Origin: Planctomyces sp. SH-PL62
Lineage (GTDB): Bacteria; Planctomycetota; Planctomycetia; Planctomycetales; Planctomycetaceae
Direction: 5' to 3'
DNA: 64,000 nt
Assembly (NCBI GenBank): GCA_945893045.1
Contig: CAMDEA010000012.1
Location: forward strand, 1 to 64,000
In this document: piece by piece, positions 1 to 9,857 of the stretch
How the letters are laid out: each line of letters starts with the position of its first letter
Numbering within the stretch: the stretch's first letter is position 1
Program-made: the position numbers and the translations under genes
The notes under the pieces: model-generated
Databases searched by the model: none
Told to the model about the DNA's origin: nothing
Seen by the model: the letters and a program-made list of their open reading frames with translations, nothing else

Positions 1-567
1 GACATGGCCTTCAAACGGGACGCGATGGTCAATCAATTGTCGCGCGGTCAAACGCAACGCATCGGCCTGGCTCGCGTGCTGCTGCACGAACCGCAAGTGT
101 TACTGCTCGACGAACCCGCCAGCGGCCTCGACCCGCGCGCCCGCATCGAAATCCGCAACCTGCTGAAGAAGCTCGGCGAGATGAAGAAGACCGTCATCGT
201 CAGCAGCCACATCCTGCCGGAACTAGCCGACGTCTGCACCCGCGTCGGCATGATCGAGAAAGGCCACCTCATCATTGACGGCTACGTCGAAGACGTCATG
301 CGAAAAGCTCGCCGCAGCATCCTGCTGCTGATCCGCGTGAAAGACCGCCTCGAAGCCGCCGCCGCTCTGATCGAGCAGCACCCCGGAGTGAAATCGGTCG
401 AGACCAAAAACGGAACCGTCTTCGCAACCCTCAACACCGAAGTCCTCGACTACAGCGAACTGCCCACGCTGCTACTGGATCACGGCTTCAAGCTGACACT
501 GTTCCGCGAAGAAGAGGTCAACCTCGAAACCGCATTCATGGAACTGACCAAGGGCTTGGTGCAGTAA
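1..567 (+). CDS. ABC transporter ATP-binding protein, C-terminal part (5' end outside window)
   Basis: The reading frame is open from the first base, so this is the C-terminal part of a gene that starts upstream. Visible motifs are the ABC signature variant LSRGQTQRIGLARVL, a Walker B VLLLDEPASGLDP with D-loop, and the H-loop SSHIL. This is the layout of ATPases that partner ABC-2 type permeases. After the ATPase core comes a tail of about 80 residues, as in exporters of the CcmA/NatA type. The only ABC-2-like permease in view (13171-14148) is 13 kb away on the other strand, so a link to it is not shown. The Walker A region lies outside the window. Confidence 0.93.
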   Translation, partial: DMAFKRDAMVNQLSRGQTQRIGLARVLLHEPQVLLLDEPASGLDPRARIEIRNLLKKLGEMKKTVIVSSHILPELADVCTRVGMIEKGHLIIDGYVEDVMRKARRSILLLIRVKDRLEAAAALIEQHPGVKSVETKNGTVFATLNTEVLDYSELPTLLLDHGFKLTLFREEEVNLETAFMELTKGLVQ

Positions 568-1040
568 CTTCACGCCGGTTTTCGGTTGCGGACACCATTT
601 CGCTTACCAAGTGTTGCCACCATCATTGGGCATCGCAGTCATGCCTCCAAAACTCCCAGAAGAATTGTGGGCAGGGCTCCAGCAAACCGGCAGCTCTCCA
701 AAAGCGCGGAAAAGGAATTCAAGTATGCTTTTTGAATGTTCTGTTGATCGTTCTTAAGACCGGTGCTGACACCTTCTCTCCGTCCAGCTTTTCCATTCCC
801 ACCATCGCGCGAAACTTGGTCTGCCGCGTATGTGGCAATACATTGGCCGAGGTTTCGCGGCCTTCACGGGCCGATACGACACGATAAGAAACGCCGGTTT
901 GGCTCTCGACCTGCTCATCTGGAGGCAGTTTGTACGCCGTCCAGTCCGCCTGCGTTCAAAGTTCCAAGCGGAAGGACACCGCGAGGACAATGCGACCGGA
1001 ATCTTGTATGCCGCAGCCAGCCGTCCCTCGGTCACACGCG
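568..1040. other. intergenic stretch without a recognisable gene
   Basis: About 470 bases separate the ABC ATPase from the TIR-kinase gene. Short open frames exist on both strands, but none shows a recognisable motif or a good start context. The long downstream frame is open back to a TTG at 930 with GGAGG four bases before it. The peptide encoded between 930 and 1040 is Arg/Pro/Ser/Cys-rich and looks non-coding. I see no clear promoter or terminator. Confidence 0.5.
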
Positions 1041-4000
1041 ATGTTGTCCATTGAGCCTGCCGTCACTCGGGAGCAGGTTTTTCTCAGCTACAGCCACAAG
1101 GATGAATACTGGCTGGCAGAACTACAGACGATGTTGAAGCCGCTATTGAAGCGGCGAACAATCTCGATCTGGAGCGACACACTCATTGAGCCAGGTGAAG
1201 AGTGGCATCCTCGAATTCACGCTGCGTTATCCGCGGCCAAGGTGGCGATACTTCTGGTCAGCAAGCATTTTCTGGCCTCAAAGTTCATCACTGACGAGGA
1301 ATTGCCGGCGATACTCAAGATGCGTGAGTCGGGACTCAAGGTACTATGGATCCCCGTCAGCCATTCAATGTACGTCGACACTGAGTTGAAGCACCTTCAA
1401 GCGCTTCACGACGTTTCCAGTCCACTTGACTCGCTCGATGATCGTCACCGTGACAAATCCCTATTCGCGATCTGCGAAAAGATCCGCGACATCCTGCTGG
1501 AACCTCCTGCGACTGAGAACTTGGCTGGTAGTGATTTACAGGCGGCATCTGCGACGACGCGCGACAAATCTGATCGCAGCCCGCTGGAACGGCACGACAC
1601 CGACCTGAACCTGCTGTTTGGGGCCGTCGCGGTGCAGAATCAATTCATCGAAGCGTCAACGCTCGCTGAAGGCTGCGTTTTATGGAGCCTCAGGAAATCG
1701 CAACCTCTGTCAGAAATCCTTGTGGAGCAGGGGGCGCTTTCTCTCGCTGACCGAGCAGACGTGCAGCGACTGGTTGATCGGCGGTTGAGGGCAAACTCCG
1801 GCAACGTGGCGGCCACGCTTCGAAGTTCCACAGACAGCAGCGTCTGCGACATCCTAAGGAGAAGCCAGGTTCCTGAAGTGCTCCAGTCCTTGGACGCGTT
1901 AGCGACCTTGGATGGCCCACTTCAAGATTCCGCGACAGACTTGCCGCTGGAATGGCGAGCCGTGTTTCGAGAGGGAACGCTGGGAGAGGTCTGGACCGGA
2001 TTCGACCCCGTGCTGGGGCGAGAAGTCGCGTTGAAGGTCGTACGCAACGATCGCGCCTCCCAGGTTGGAGCCCAAGCTCGGCTGTTGCAAGAGGCACGCA
2101 TTAACGGTCGCCTTGAGCATCCGCACATTGTTCCCGTCTACGCTCTCGGAACGCGTCCCGATGGCACACCGTACTATTCGATGAGGCTCGTTCACGGTCC
2201 GACACTGGCAGAGGATATTGAGCGTCATCATCGAACTCGCATTAATGACCGAGTTGACGCAGTCGAGCGGCGACGGTTGCTTGAGAACTTTCTCAGTGTG
2301 TGCCATGCCGTTGCGTATGCCCACTCACGCGGCTTCTTGCATTTAGACTTGAAACCGCAGAACGTCATTTTGGGTGAATTCCGCGAGGTGTACCTGCTCG
2401 ACTGGGGACTCGCGCAATCAAATGCTGCCGAGGAGCGGGTAGCTCCCGTTTCGGCCGAAGCCAGTCGTGCCACTCCAATGTTGATCGGCACCCCCGCCTA
2501 CATGTCGCCCGAGCAAGCCGCCGGAAACGCCGAGCGATTCGATGTGCGAACCGACGTTTATGGCCTGGGGGCGATTCTCTTCGAAATTCTTACGGGAAAA
2601 CCGCCGCATGATGCTGACAACTTGGAGCAGCTCCTTCGGGACATACAGGTAAAAGACGCTCCGTCACCGCGTGAGTTGTTGTCGTCAATCGCCCCTTCGC
2701 TCAATGAGTTGGAAATGCGTGCGTTATCCCGCGACCCGCAGGACCGGTTCGCGTCGGCCGAAGACCTCGCTCTGGCCGTTGAACGCTGGCTTGACGACGA
2801 ACCGCTGGCCGTTTACCGAGAGAACATCGAGCGTTACCAGCAGAAAATCAAAGAGGAACCCGATACGACCCCCTATCGGGAAGGTCTCGCACGGAATTTT
2901 GTCGCCCAAGGCCTCGTTCTCTTTGGCATTGGCCGCCTTCCAGCCGCGGAGTTTAGCCTGCGACAGGGGATTGAAGTTTTTCAAAACGTTTTGAAAGACC
3001 GCCCCTCCCCCAGCGCGCTGGGGGATCTGGCGACGGCATGGCTGCATCTGCATTACCTACTGCGCGACACCGGCAAACCGGAAGAAGCCGAGGCGGCAAA
3101 ACGAGAGGCGTTGAAGCTGTATTTCCAACTGCGCCGGTCATCTCCGGGGCAAGACGGACAGCACTCAATCCTGCTGCCAATGATGACCATGCACTTTGAA
3201 GAAATGGACGCCGAACGCCTTAGCGACAAGCAATCTGAGGCAACAGATCAATCAGAAAATCAGATGGCCCGCTTGACGCAAGCCGAAGGCAACGCAAATT
3301 CTGAAGAAGAAATGGACGCCGAACGCCTTAGCGACAAGCAATCTGAGGCAGCAGATCAATCAGAAAATCAGATGGCCCTCTTGACGCAAGCCGAAGGCTA
3401 CGCGAATTCTGAATTAGAACCGCCGAGGAGCGAGTCGGGTGCTCGAACGACAGTGGCCCCGGAATCGGAATCGTCGATCCCAAGTACAAGTAACAGTGTC
3501 GAGACTCTCCGAGAACGATGGAGTCGCAGGGATTTTGTCTCGCGCAAGGTAATCGGTGAGGGAGGAATGGGAACCGTGTTTCAGGTGCGGGATGACGCCC
3601 TCAACCGTGAAGTTGCGCTAAAAACACTAAAGACACTTGAGACTCCGTTGAATCTCAATCGTTCAGGGACGTTTCATGAGGTTCTTCGTCACCGCGACGC
3701 GATGTTTTTTTCCGAAGCCATTATTACCGCTGACCTGTACCATCCAAATATTCTGCCGATTTATACGACCGGAATCTGGAACGATGGGCAGCCATTTTAC
3801 ACCATGCCGCACATTCGCGGTGACGGTTGGCATAAGCGTCTCAAGGAAATGACGCTCGAAGAAAACCTCGAAGTGTTGATGAAGGTCTCCGATGCGATTG
3901 GGTTCGCGCACTCGCGACACATTTTCAACCGGGATCTCAAACCAGAAAACGTGATGCTCGGCGAGTTCGGCGAGACGATCGTGCTCGACTGGGGTCTGGC

Positions 4001-4811
4001 ACTGCCGTTCGGCGAGGGGAAGGGACGCCTGCCGATGGCAACGACGGCCGGACTCGGATCGGGAACACCAGCCTACATGCCGCCGGAATTGATCACCGGA
4101 CCACTCGCCAAAATCGGCCCAGCCTGCGACATTTACTTGTTGGGAGCAATGCTGTTCCAGGTAATTACCGGATTGCCGCCGCATGATTTTTCCACACGCC
4201 CTCCCGACGGCACGCTCACGGCCGCCGAAAAGTTGGCGGAGGTTCGCCGCGTCGTGGTCGATAACGTCATTCGCGAAACGACGCACACCGGCGAACTGAT
4301 GGATATCGCCACGAAGGCGATGGCCACCAATCCAGAGGACCGCTATCGCACGGTCAAAGAGTTCCAGAATGCCATCCGCGACTACATGAAGCACGCGGCG
4401 AGCCACACGCTGGCTGATCGTGCCAAAGAGATGACCACCGTTGCCGCCCCGATCGCCACGGAGGCGAAACCCGCTGCGGACGTCCCCAGCGTCGGTTACG
4501 CGGACTATCAAAACGCATTGGCGCTCTACAACGAATCGCTGCGTGAATGGCCCGGCAACGAGGTCGCCAGAGAAGGACTGACTGCGACACAGTTGAACTT
4601 CGCGAAACTCGCGTTGATTATGGGAGACTTCGATCTGGGCTTATCGGTGCTCGATACGAACGCCGACTCACATTCGGAAACGCGATCGAAGCTGCTGCTC
4701 GTTCGCCAAGAACGTGAAGGCCGGATTCGTTTGATGAAGTTGTGGAAGGTCGCGGCGGCCGTGAGCTTGGTGGGGAACTTGGCGGCAATCGTCTGGATAT
4801 TGAGTCGCTGA
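1041..4811 (+). CDS. TIR domain protein with two Ser/Thr kinase domains and C-terminal membrane anchor
   Basis: About 1256 residues if the ATG at 1041 is used; the frame also allows TTG at 930. Residues about 10-150 are a TIR domain (VFLSYSHKDEYW, then ASKFITDEELP with a Glu where TIR NADases have the catalytic one). About 190-300 is a helical region common before kinases in planctomycetes (NLLFGAVAVQNQFIEA). Kinase 1 (about 305-585) has VALKVV, HLDLKPQN and DWG. Kinase 2 (about 830-1115) has IGEGGMGTV, VALKTLK, NRDLKPEN and DWG. So the usual HRD reads HLD and NRD, and DFG reads DWG in both; the Lys and Asp residues remain. A 36-residue tandem duplication links the kinases, and one TM helix ends the protein. 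It probably acts as a membrane-tethered signalling or defence-like sensor; the ligand is unknown. Confidence 0.85.
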   Translation: MLSIEPAVTREQVFLSYSHKDEYWLAELQTMLKPLLKRRTISIWSDTLIEPGEEWHPRIHAALSAAKVAILLVSKHFLASKFITDEELPAILKMRESGLKVLWIPVSHSMYVDTELKHLQALHDVSSPLDSLDDRHRDKSLFAICEKIRDILLEPPATENLAGSDLQAASATTRDKSDRSPLERHDTDLNLLFGAVAVQNQFIEASTLAEGCVLWSLRKSQPLSEILVEQGALSLADRADVQRLVDRRLRANSGNVAATLRSSTDSSVCDILRRSQVPEVLQSLDALATLDGPLQDSATDLPLEWRAVFREGTLGEVWTGFDPVLGREVALKVVRNDRASQVGAQARLLQEARINGRLEHPHIVPVYALGTRPDGTPYYSMRLVHGPTLAEDIERHHRTRINDRVDAVERRRLLENFLSVCHAVAYAHSRGFLHLDLKPQNVILGEFREVYLLDWGLAQSNAAEERVAPVSAEASRATPMLIGTPAYMSPEQAAGNAERFDVRTDVYGLGAILFEILTGKPPHDADNLEQLLRDIQVKDAPSPRELLSSIAPSLNELEMRALSRDPQDRFASAEDLALAVERWLDDEPLAVYRENIERYQQKIKEEPDTTPYREGLARNFVAQGLVLFGIGRLPAAEFSLRQGIEVFQNVLKDRPSPSALGDLATAWLHLHYLLRDTGKPEEAEAAKREALKLYFQLRRSSPGQDGQHSILLPMMTMHFEEMDAERLSDKQSEATDQSENQMARLTQAEGNANSEEEMDAERLSDKQSEAADQSENQMALLTQAEGYANSELEPPRSESGARTTVAPESESSIPSTSNSVETLRERWSRRDFVSRKVIGEGGMGTVFQVRDDALNREVALKTLKTLETPLNLNRSGTFHEVLRHRDAMFFSEAIITADLYHPNILPIYTTGIWNDGQPFYTMPHIRGDGWHKRLKEMTLEENLEVLMKVSDAIGFAHSRHIFNRDLKPENVMLGEFGETIVLDWGLALPFGEGKGRLPMATTAGLGSGTPAYMPPELITGPLAKIGPACDIYLLGAMLFQVITGLPPHDFSTRPPDGTLTAAEKLAEVRRVVVDNVIRETTHTGELMDIATKAMATNPEDRYRTVKEFQNAIRDYMKHAASHTLADRAKEMTTVAAPIATEAKPAADVPSVGYADYQNALALYNESLREWPGNEVAREGLTATQLNFAKLALIMGDFDLGLSVLDTNADSHSETRSKLLLVRQEREGRIRLMKLWKVAAAVSLVGNLAAIVWILSR
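3201..3416 (+). repeat. 108-bp tandem duplication inside the TIR-kinase gene
   Basis: Two adjacent 108-base units (3201-3308 and 3309-3416) are nearly identical and encode two 36-residue copies starting near MDAERLSDKQSEA. They sit in the acidic, Gln/Ser-rich linker between the two kinase domains. Because 108 is a multiple of three the frame is kept. The few differences between copies suggest a recent duplication. Confidence 0.93.
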
Positions 4812-4893
4812 TTGCAGCAATCTCGGCGGTTAGCTACACGAAATGGCCGAGGCTGTCGCTTATCGCCAACTGCTCTTTTGACTCAACGACGTG

Positions 4894-5205
4894 TTACTCA
4901 GAGTGCTTCGTCTCGCCGAAGGCGAGAAACTTCATTTGCATTGAGAATCGGCTGAGGTCGTCGCCGGATTCGATGCGGTCGTAGATCACCTGTAGCTCGG
5001 CGGAGAGAGATCTTTGGGCAGAAAGCGAAACGCTGACGCTGCGAGGTAGTCGGCTCGTTCCTCGAAGGCGAGCCAGTGGCGGCCTTCGGACTCGGACACG
5101 ATGCCCGTCGTTTTGGAACCGGCGAAGATGTCGAGCACCGTATCGCCGGGATCGGTCAGAAAGCGGAGGAAGAACTCCAGCAACTTGGCAGGGGACCGCG
5201 TTGAA
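4894..5205 (-). pseudogene. DNA methyltransferase C-terminal remnant, frameshifted
   Basis: The minus strand between about 5205 and 4989 encodes LLEFFLRFLTDPGDTVLDIF followed by AGSKTTG and GRHWLAFEERADYLAASAFR. This matches the C-terminal part of N4/N6 DNA methyltransferases, with motif I as DIFAGSKTTG. The frame stops at 4986. In another frame, 4894-4990 continues with ELQVIYDRIES and SRFSMQMKFLAF, the usual end of this family, so one frameshift separates the pieces. At the other end the coding match stops around 5205, where a second frame slip is likely, and a degenerate palindromic repeat follows at 5212-5278. No N-terminal half, target-recognition part or restriction enzyme is visible. 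I read it as a dead relic. Confidence 0.8.
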
Positions 5206-5211
5206 GATTCT

Positions 5212-5278
5212 GTAGCCACGCTCGCCAAGAGCGTGGGTATTCCGCGAATTCGCCCACGCTCCGGGCGAGCCTGGCTAT
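5212..5278. repeat. degenerate palindromic element, family A
   Basis: A diverged inverted repeat beginning GTAGCCACGCTCGCC and ending GGCGAGCCTGGCTAT. It matches the family at 48874-48935 and 17647-17835, and borders the upstream end of the methyltransferase remnant. Confidence 0.7.
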
Positions 5279-5404
5279 CTAGCGATCAATCCGGGTTCTC
5301 TTTGCAGAGATTGTCCCTCTGAGAATGCGGATTTACGGAAAAGCAGATGATCGACAGAATAAGGCCACGATCCCTTACGCGATCAAACCGATTGAGCGTC
5401 CCAG

Positions 5405-8400
5405 ATGGTTGATATCCGCAAAGCTCCAGAGATCGTGGCGGATTCCGCTCTGGCACTTTTGGTCGATCGTCACGATACCCTCATCAGTGAACTTTGCCCG
5501 CAGAATGCGACCGTCAATTGGAATGTCGTTACCGACGGCTCGGACGGTCGGGTGCAACTCGACGTGACGGATGCTTATGGCGGCAGTCGCCGAACTCTGA
5601 GCACGGCGGATCTCAGCGACGTCGATGGCATGGTCGCTCGGGTCTCGCAGTTGGTGGGCGATCTGGTTTATCAGCATTGCGATCACTTGCGCGATCGCGA
5701 CACGCTCGCACATCTGGCGAGCTTCACGCCCGGGCGATTGTGCTTGCGCTTCATGGAATCGGATCCGAATATCGCGCTGCCGTCGAGCGAGGAATGCCCG
5801 TGTGCCCTCTTGTTCGCCGACATTTCCGGTTTCACGAGCCTGACCGAACGTCTGGCTCGCAAGGGAGCGGCCGGGGCGGAAGAGCTGACGGCAGCTCTCA
5901 ACAGTTACTTCGGAAGGCTGATCGAAATCGTCTGTGAGTTCGATGGCGATGTTTTGAAGTTCGCGGGCGACGCACTGCTGGCCACGTTTCAAGAGAACGC
6001 GCACCAGCCAGGACTGAACAACGCCGCGTTCCGAGCGGTGGCAGCGAGTTTCAAGATTCAGCAGCAGTTGCGGGACTTCCCCGAGGTCGAAGGAACAAAG
6101 CTCTCACTGAAGATCGCGCTGGCGGCGGGTGACTTGCGGATGCTGCACTTGGGAGGGGTCTTCGGTCGCTGTGAACTGCTGATGGTGGGTGATCCGTTAC
6201 GCGAACTGGGCGATGCGAACGGCTTGGCCGAACCGGGTGACATCATTGCTGCGCCGAGTCTGCGCGCTCACGTTGCCGCGCGAGCCAGCGGGGCACTGCT
6301 CGATGGCGGGAACTTCCGCATCGAGTCCTTGCAGCCAGGAGGCAACGGCGACATCGAGACGTCCGGAGTGACCGGTCAGTCGCGGTTGGTCGCGGCTCCG
6401 TTTCGAACTGCGGTCGTCTCGGCCATGCGAGGCTATATCCCGGCGGCGATCTACGCGCGGCTGGCGGCTGGCCAGACCGATTGGTTGGGAGAGCTTCGCA
6501 AAGTGACGGTGATCTTCGTCAACTTACCGGGCTTCAATCGTGAGACTCCGTTGCCGGCGGCTCAGCAGTTGATGGTGGCGCTGCAACGGACCATCTACCA
6601 GTTCGAGGGGAGCCTCAACAAACTGAGCGTGGATGATAAAGGGGTCTCGATGCTGGCGGGGTTCGGTCTGCCGCCGGTCGCTCATGAGGACGATGCGGCA
6701 CGGGCGATCGGTGCCGCGCTGCTCTTGCACGAACGCATTACCGGGCTGGGGTGGAAGTGTTCGATTGGCGTGGCGACCGGCCGCATCTTCTGCGGTGCCT
6801 ATGGCAACAATCAGCGTCGCGAATACACGGTGATCGGCGACACCGTAAATACCTCGGCTCGCCTGATGCAGGCTGCCAAGGGACACATCCTGTGCGATCA
6901 AGTGACGTGGCAGGCGGCCGAATCGCGGTTCGATTTCGAGACGCTCGAACCGCTGAAGATGAAGGGGAAGAGCGAGCCGGTTCCATGTTATCGGCCCCTG
7001 GGGCGTCGCACTCGTGAGGTCCATGAAGCCGGCCAGCGCACGACCATCGGCCGCAAGAAAGAGCGAGAGATCTTCGGTGGCCGGCTGAGCGGACTGATCG
7101 AGCGACAGGAAAGTTCGGTCCTGTTGTTTGAAGGGGAGGCCGGCATCGGTAAGTCGCACTTGCTGGCGTCGTTTGGCAAACAGGCCCGCCTGAGGGGATG
7201 CCGGATTCTGAACGGGCGCGGTGATGCGATTGAGCGTTCGACCCCGTGGTTCGCCTGGAGATCGGTGTTCGCGGGAGTCATCGAGATCGACGACGAGCGA
7301 CTGGAACCAGTGTCGCTGGAACGCACCGTGCGCGACCGCTTTCAACTCGATGATGAATTGGTGCGTTTGCTGCCGCTGTTGTCGTCCGTCTTGCCTGTGA
7401 CCTGGCGAGACAACGAATGGACCGCGCAGATGAACGGAGCGATCCGCGCCGTGAATGCCAACATCTTGTTGACTCACCTGATTCAACAGGTGGCTCGTGA
7501 GCGACCGTTGGTCATCGTGCTGGAGGATTCGCACTGGTGCGATTCGGCGTCATGGGCACTACTGCGTGAAGTCGCGACCAAAGTTCATCCGCTGCTGATC
7601 CTGTCGGCATCGCGGCCGATGCCGCGACCGCTGCCCAGAGACTGCGAAGCAGTGCTCAAGCTGCCGGCCACCGAGCATGTGCAGCTCGATCTGCTGTCGG
7701 GTGACGATGCCGTCTTGCTGGCTCAGTACCTGCTGGAAGTCAGCGAGCTACCGCCTCAAGTCGAACAGTTGATCCGCGAACGAACGCAGGGGCACCCGTT
7801 GTTCGTCGAAGAGCTGGCCTACACCCTGAAGGAGTCCGGCACGGTCCAAGTCGTGGATGGCTTCGCGCGCCTGGTCGGCGATCTGCACGAGTTCGCCGAT
7901 CGAGGAGTCCTGGGATCGCTCGATGGCGTGATCGTCAGCCGTATTGATCGGCTGGCACCTTCCGAGCAATTGACCGTGAAAGTCGCCAGCGTGATTGGGT
8001 ATGAGTTTCCCTATCCGATGTTGCGGGACATCTTCCCGGTCGAGCAGGAACGTGGCGGACTGCCCAACTTCCTGCAAGCACTGGCGACCCACAGAGTCGC
8101 CAGCGCGGTCGATGACCGCGCGGATGCCGAGTACGTGTTTCGTCACCGCACGATTCGCGACGTGGCCTACAACCTGGTTCTGAACAAGCACCGCGTGGAA
8201 CTGCATCATGCCATCGCCGCCTGGATTGAAACGACCCATCAGGGAGAACTCGACGCCCACTACCCACTGCTGGCAGAACACTGGTTGCAGGCGGGTGAAA
8301 TCCAGCGAGCGATCGAATGCCTCGCGCGGGCCGGCGAGATCGCTCTGGAAAACAACGCCAATCGCGAAGCCGCCTACTTTTACCGCAAGGCACTCCGCAT

Positions 8401-9832
8401 CGAAGCCGAACAGAAACAGCGTGTCGATCCGATGGAGCGTGCCTTGTGGCATCGACGCTACGGCGAAGCGCTGTACCGGCACGGCGAGATCACGCTCAGC
8501 CTGCAACAACTGCGTGAGGCCCTGAAGCTGTTCGGCTACCCTGATCCAGAATCGCCGGTGTGGGCCGCGGTGCAAGGCAGTCTGGAAATGGTGCGGCAGT
8601 TCTTCAATCGTTGTCGCAGCGAACTGTTCGGCAGCCCCGCGGGCCGGCCCAGCCAAGCGCTCATCGAGTCGGTTCGCGCGTATGAACGAATGGCCGAGAT
8701 TCAATACATGCGAAACGCGATGCCCTCGTTTCTGGTCGCCACGTTTCGCTGCACGAATCTCGCCGAACGGTATGGATTCTGCGCAGAACTGGGCCGCTCG
8801 TTTTCAACCGTTGCCGTCATGGTGGGCTCGATGCGCTTGCGCGGCGGGGCGGAACGGTATGCGAACCGAGCCCGCGAGATCGCCGAGAAGACCGGCGATC
8901 TGCCATCCATTGCTTATGTCCGCGCCATCAACTGCCTGCCGTTCATGGGGTTCGCCGACTGGGAGAAGGCCAAGGAGACTCTGGAGTTCGCCGTCAAACT
9001 TTGCTCCGAAATTGGCGACCGTCGCCGCTGGTCGGAAGCCACGGTGCTGCTGATCAATGCCGTTTGCTGGAGCGGAGACTGGACCAAGCTCAGCCAGGGA
9101 GCCTGGGAACTGCGCCGCGTGTCCGAGGCCGAGAACGTCGCACAGGTGGCGTGCTGGGCGATCAGTTGGGTGATCTGGTTCGAATCGGCGTTTGATCCAG
9201 CAAGCTCCGCCACGCGCGAATCCGAACGAGCGATGGAAAGTTGGATGCGGACTGACGAAGAACTGCCTCTCGCGGATGAAGTTCTCTCGCGCGGCGGCCT
9301 GCTGCTGCCCAAGTTGCGACGCGGCGAGTGGGAACCGGCGCTCGCCGTCGCCAATGACATTGAGCGAATCCTCGGAAATGCTCAGCCGGTCGCGATCTAT
9401 CTGCTGCCAACCTACTGCGCGATGGCCGACCTCTACTACGCACTGTGCCATTCCGGATATTCGTCGGCGAGCATCACCCAGCGCCAATTGCGATCGCGTC
9501 TGCGACGAATGCACTTCCGAATTCACGTCTTCAGCATCCTGATCCCGATGGCGACCCCGTTGAAGTATCTCAGCGCCGGAAGGCGACACCTCTTGAAGGG
9601 ACACGTTTGGCGAGCTCGCCGCACCTTCCGCAAGGGCATCCGGCAGGGAGAGAAGTACCGCACGCCCTACTTCATCGCGATGCTGGAATTCGAGTTGGCT
9701 CAGGTCGTCAGTTCCGAAAGCGAACGCAGCGCCTTGGAAACCTCGGCGCGAGAGCGGTTTCACAAGTTGGGAATCGAGAATCCAGAAGTCCTCTGGAAGC
9801 GACCCGCAACTCAACAGGGAACCGGGCTGTGA
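5405..9832 (+). CDS. Class III nucleotide cyclase / AAA-type ATPase / TPR protein, soluble adenylyl cyclase-like
   Basis: 1475 residues. Cyclase domain C1 (about 130-290) has ALLFADISGFTSL with metal Asp near 139 and LKFAGDALLATF with Asp near 189, but lacks the Asn/Arg transition-state pair. Domain C2 (about 365-530) has lost the first Asp (FVNLPGF) but keeps GDTVNTSARLM with Asn about 482 and Arg about 486. The two domains can thus form one complete composite site, as in mammalian soluble adenylyl cyclase (ADCY10). An ATPase follows with Walker A GEAGIGKS (about 577-584) and a Walker B-like VIVLEDSHWCD. The last 700 or so residues are helical TPR-like repeats. No TM segment is visible. The start codon is the first ATG of the frame, without a strong ribosome site. 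Expected reaction: ATP to cAMP; substrate choice is not proven. Confidence 0.88.
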   Translation: MVDIRKAPEIVADSALALLVDRHDTLISELCPQNATVNWNVVTDGSDGRVQLDVTDAYGGSRRTLSTADLSDVDGMVARVSQLVGDLVYQHCDHLRDRDTLAHLASFTPGRLCLRFMESDPNIALPSSEECPCALLFADISGFTSLTERLARKGAAGAEELTAALNSYFGRLIEIVCEFDGDVLKFAGDALLATFQENAHQPGLNNAAFRAVAASFKIQQQLRDFPEVEGTKLSLKIALAAGDLRMLHLGGVFGRCELLMVGDPLRELGDANGLAEPGDIIAAPSLRAHVAARASGALLDGGNFRIESLQPGGNGDIETSGVTGQSRLVAAPFRTAVVSAMRGYIPAAIYARLAAGQTDWLGELRKVTVIFVNLPGFNRETPLPAAQQLMVALQRTIYQFEGSLNKLSVDDKGVSMLAGFGLPPVAHEDDAARAIGAALLLHERITGLGWKCSIGVATGRIFCGAYGNNQRREYTVIGDTVNTSARLMQAAKGHILCDQVTWQAAESRFDFETLEPLKMKGKSEPVPCYRPLGRRTREVHEAGQRTTIGRKKEREIFGGRLSGLIERQESSVLLFEGEAGIGKSHLLASFGKQARLRGCRILNGRGDAIERSTPWFAWRSVFAGVIEIDDERLEPVSLERTVRDRFQLDDELVRLLPLLSSVLPVTWRDNEWTAQMNGAIRAVNANILLTHLIQQVARERPLVIVLEDSHWCDSASWALLREVATKVHPLLILSASRPMPRPLPRDCEAVLKLPATEHVQLDLLSGDDAVLLAQYLLEVSELPPQVEQLIRERTQGHPLFVEELAYTLKESGTVQVVDGFARLVGDLHEFADRGVLGSLDGVIVSRIDRLAPSEQLTVKVASVIGYEFPYPMLRDIFPVEQERGGLPNFLQALATHRVASAVDDRADAEYVFRHRTIRDVAYNLVLNKHRVELHHAIAAWIETTHQGELDAHYPLLAEHWLQAGEIQRAIECLARAGEIALENNANREAAYFYRKALRIEAEQKQRVDPMERALWHRRYGEALYRHGEITLSLQQLREALKLFGYPDPESPVWAAVQGSLEMVRQFFNRCRSELFGSPAGRPSQALIESVRAYERMAEIQYMRNAMPSFLVATFRCTNLAERYGFCAELGRSFSTVAVMVGSMRLRGGAERYANRAREIAEKTGDLPSIAYVRAINCLPFMGFADWEKAKETLEFAVKLCSEIGDRRRWSEATVLLINAVCWSGDWTKLSQGAWELRRVSEAENVAQVACWAISWVIWFESAFDPASSATRESERAMESWMRTDEELPLADEVLSRGGLLLPKLRRGEWEPALAVANDIERILGNAQPVAIYLLPTYCAMADLYYALCHSGYSSASITQRQLRSRLRRMHFRIHVFSILIPMATPLKYLSAGRRHLLKGHVWRARRTFRKGIRQGEKYRTPYFIAMLEFELAQVVSSESERSALETSARERFHKLGIENPEVLWKRPATQQGTGL

Positions 9833-9857
9833 TCGACCGCACGCGACCATGAGTGGA

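Noticed and set aside
3007-3027. Perfect short palindrome CCCCCAGCGCGCTGGGGG in the TIR-kinase gene
   Set aside because: Too short and single; it could arise by chance in GC-rich coding sequence and I cannot show it is an inserted element.
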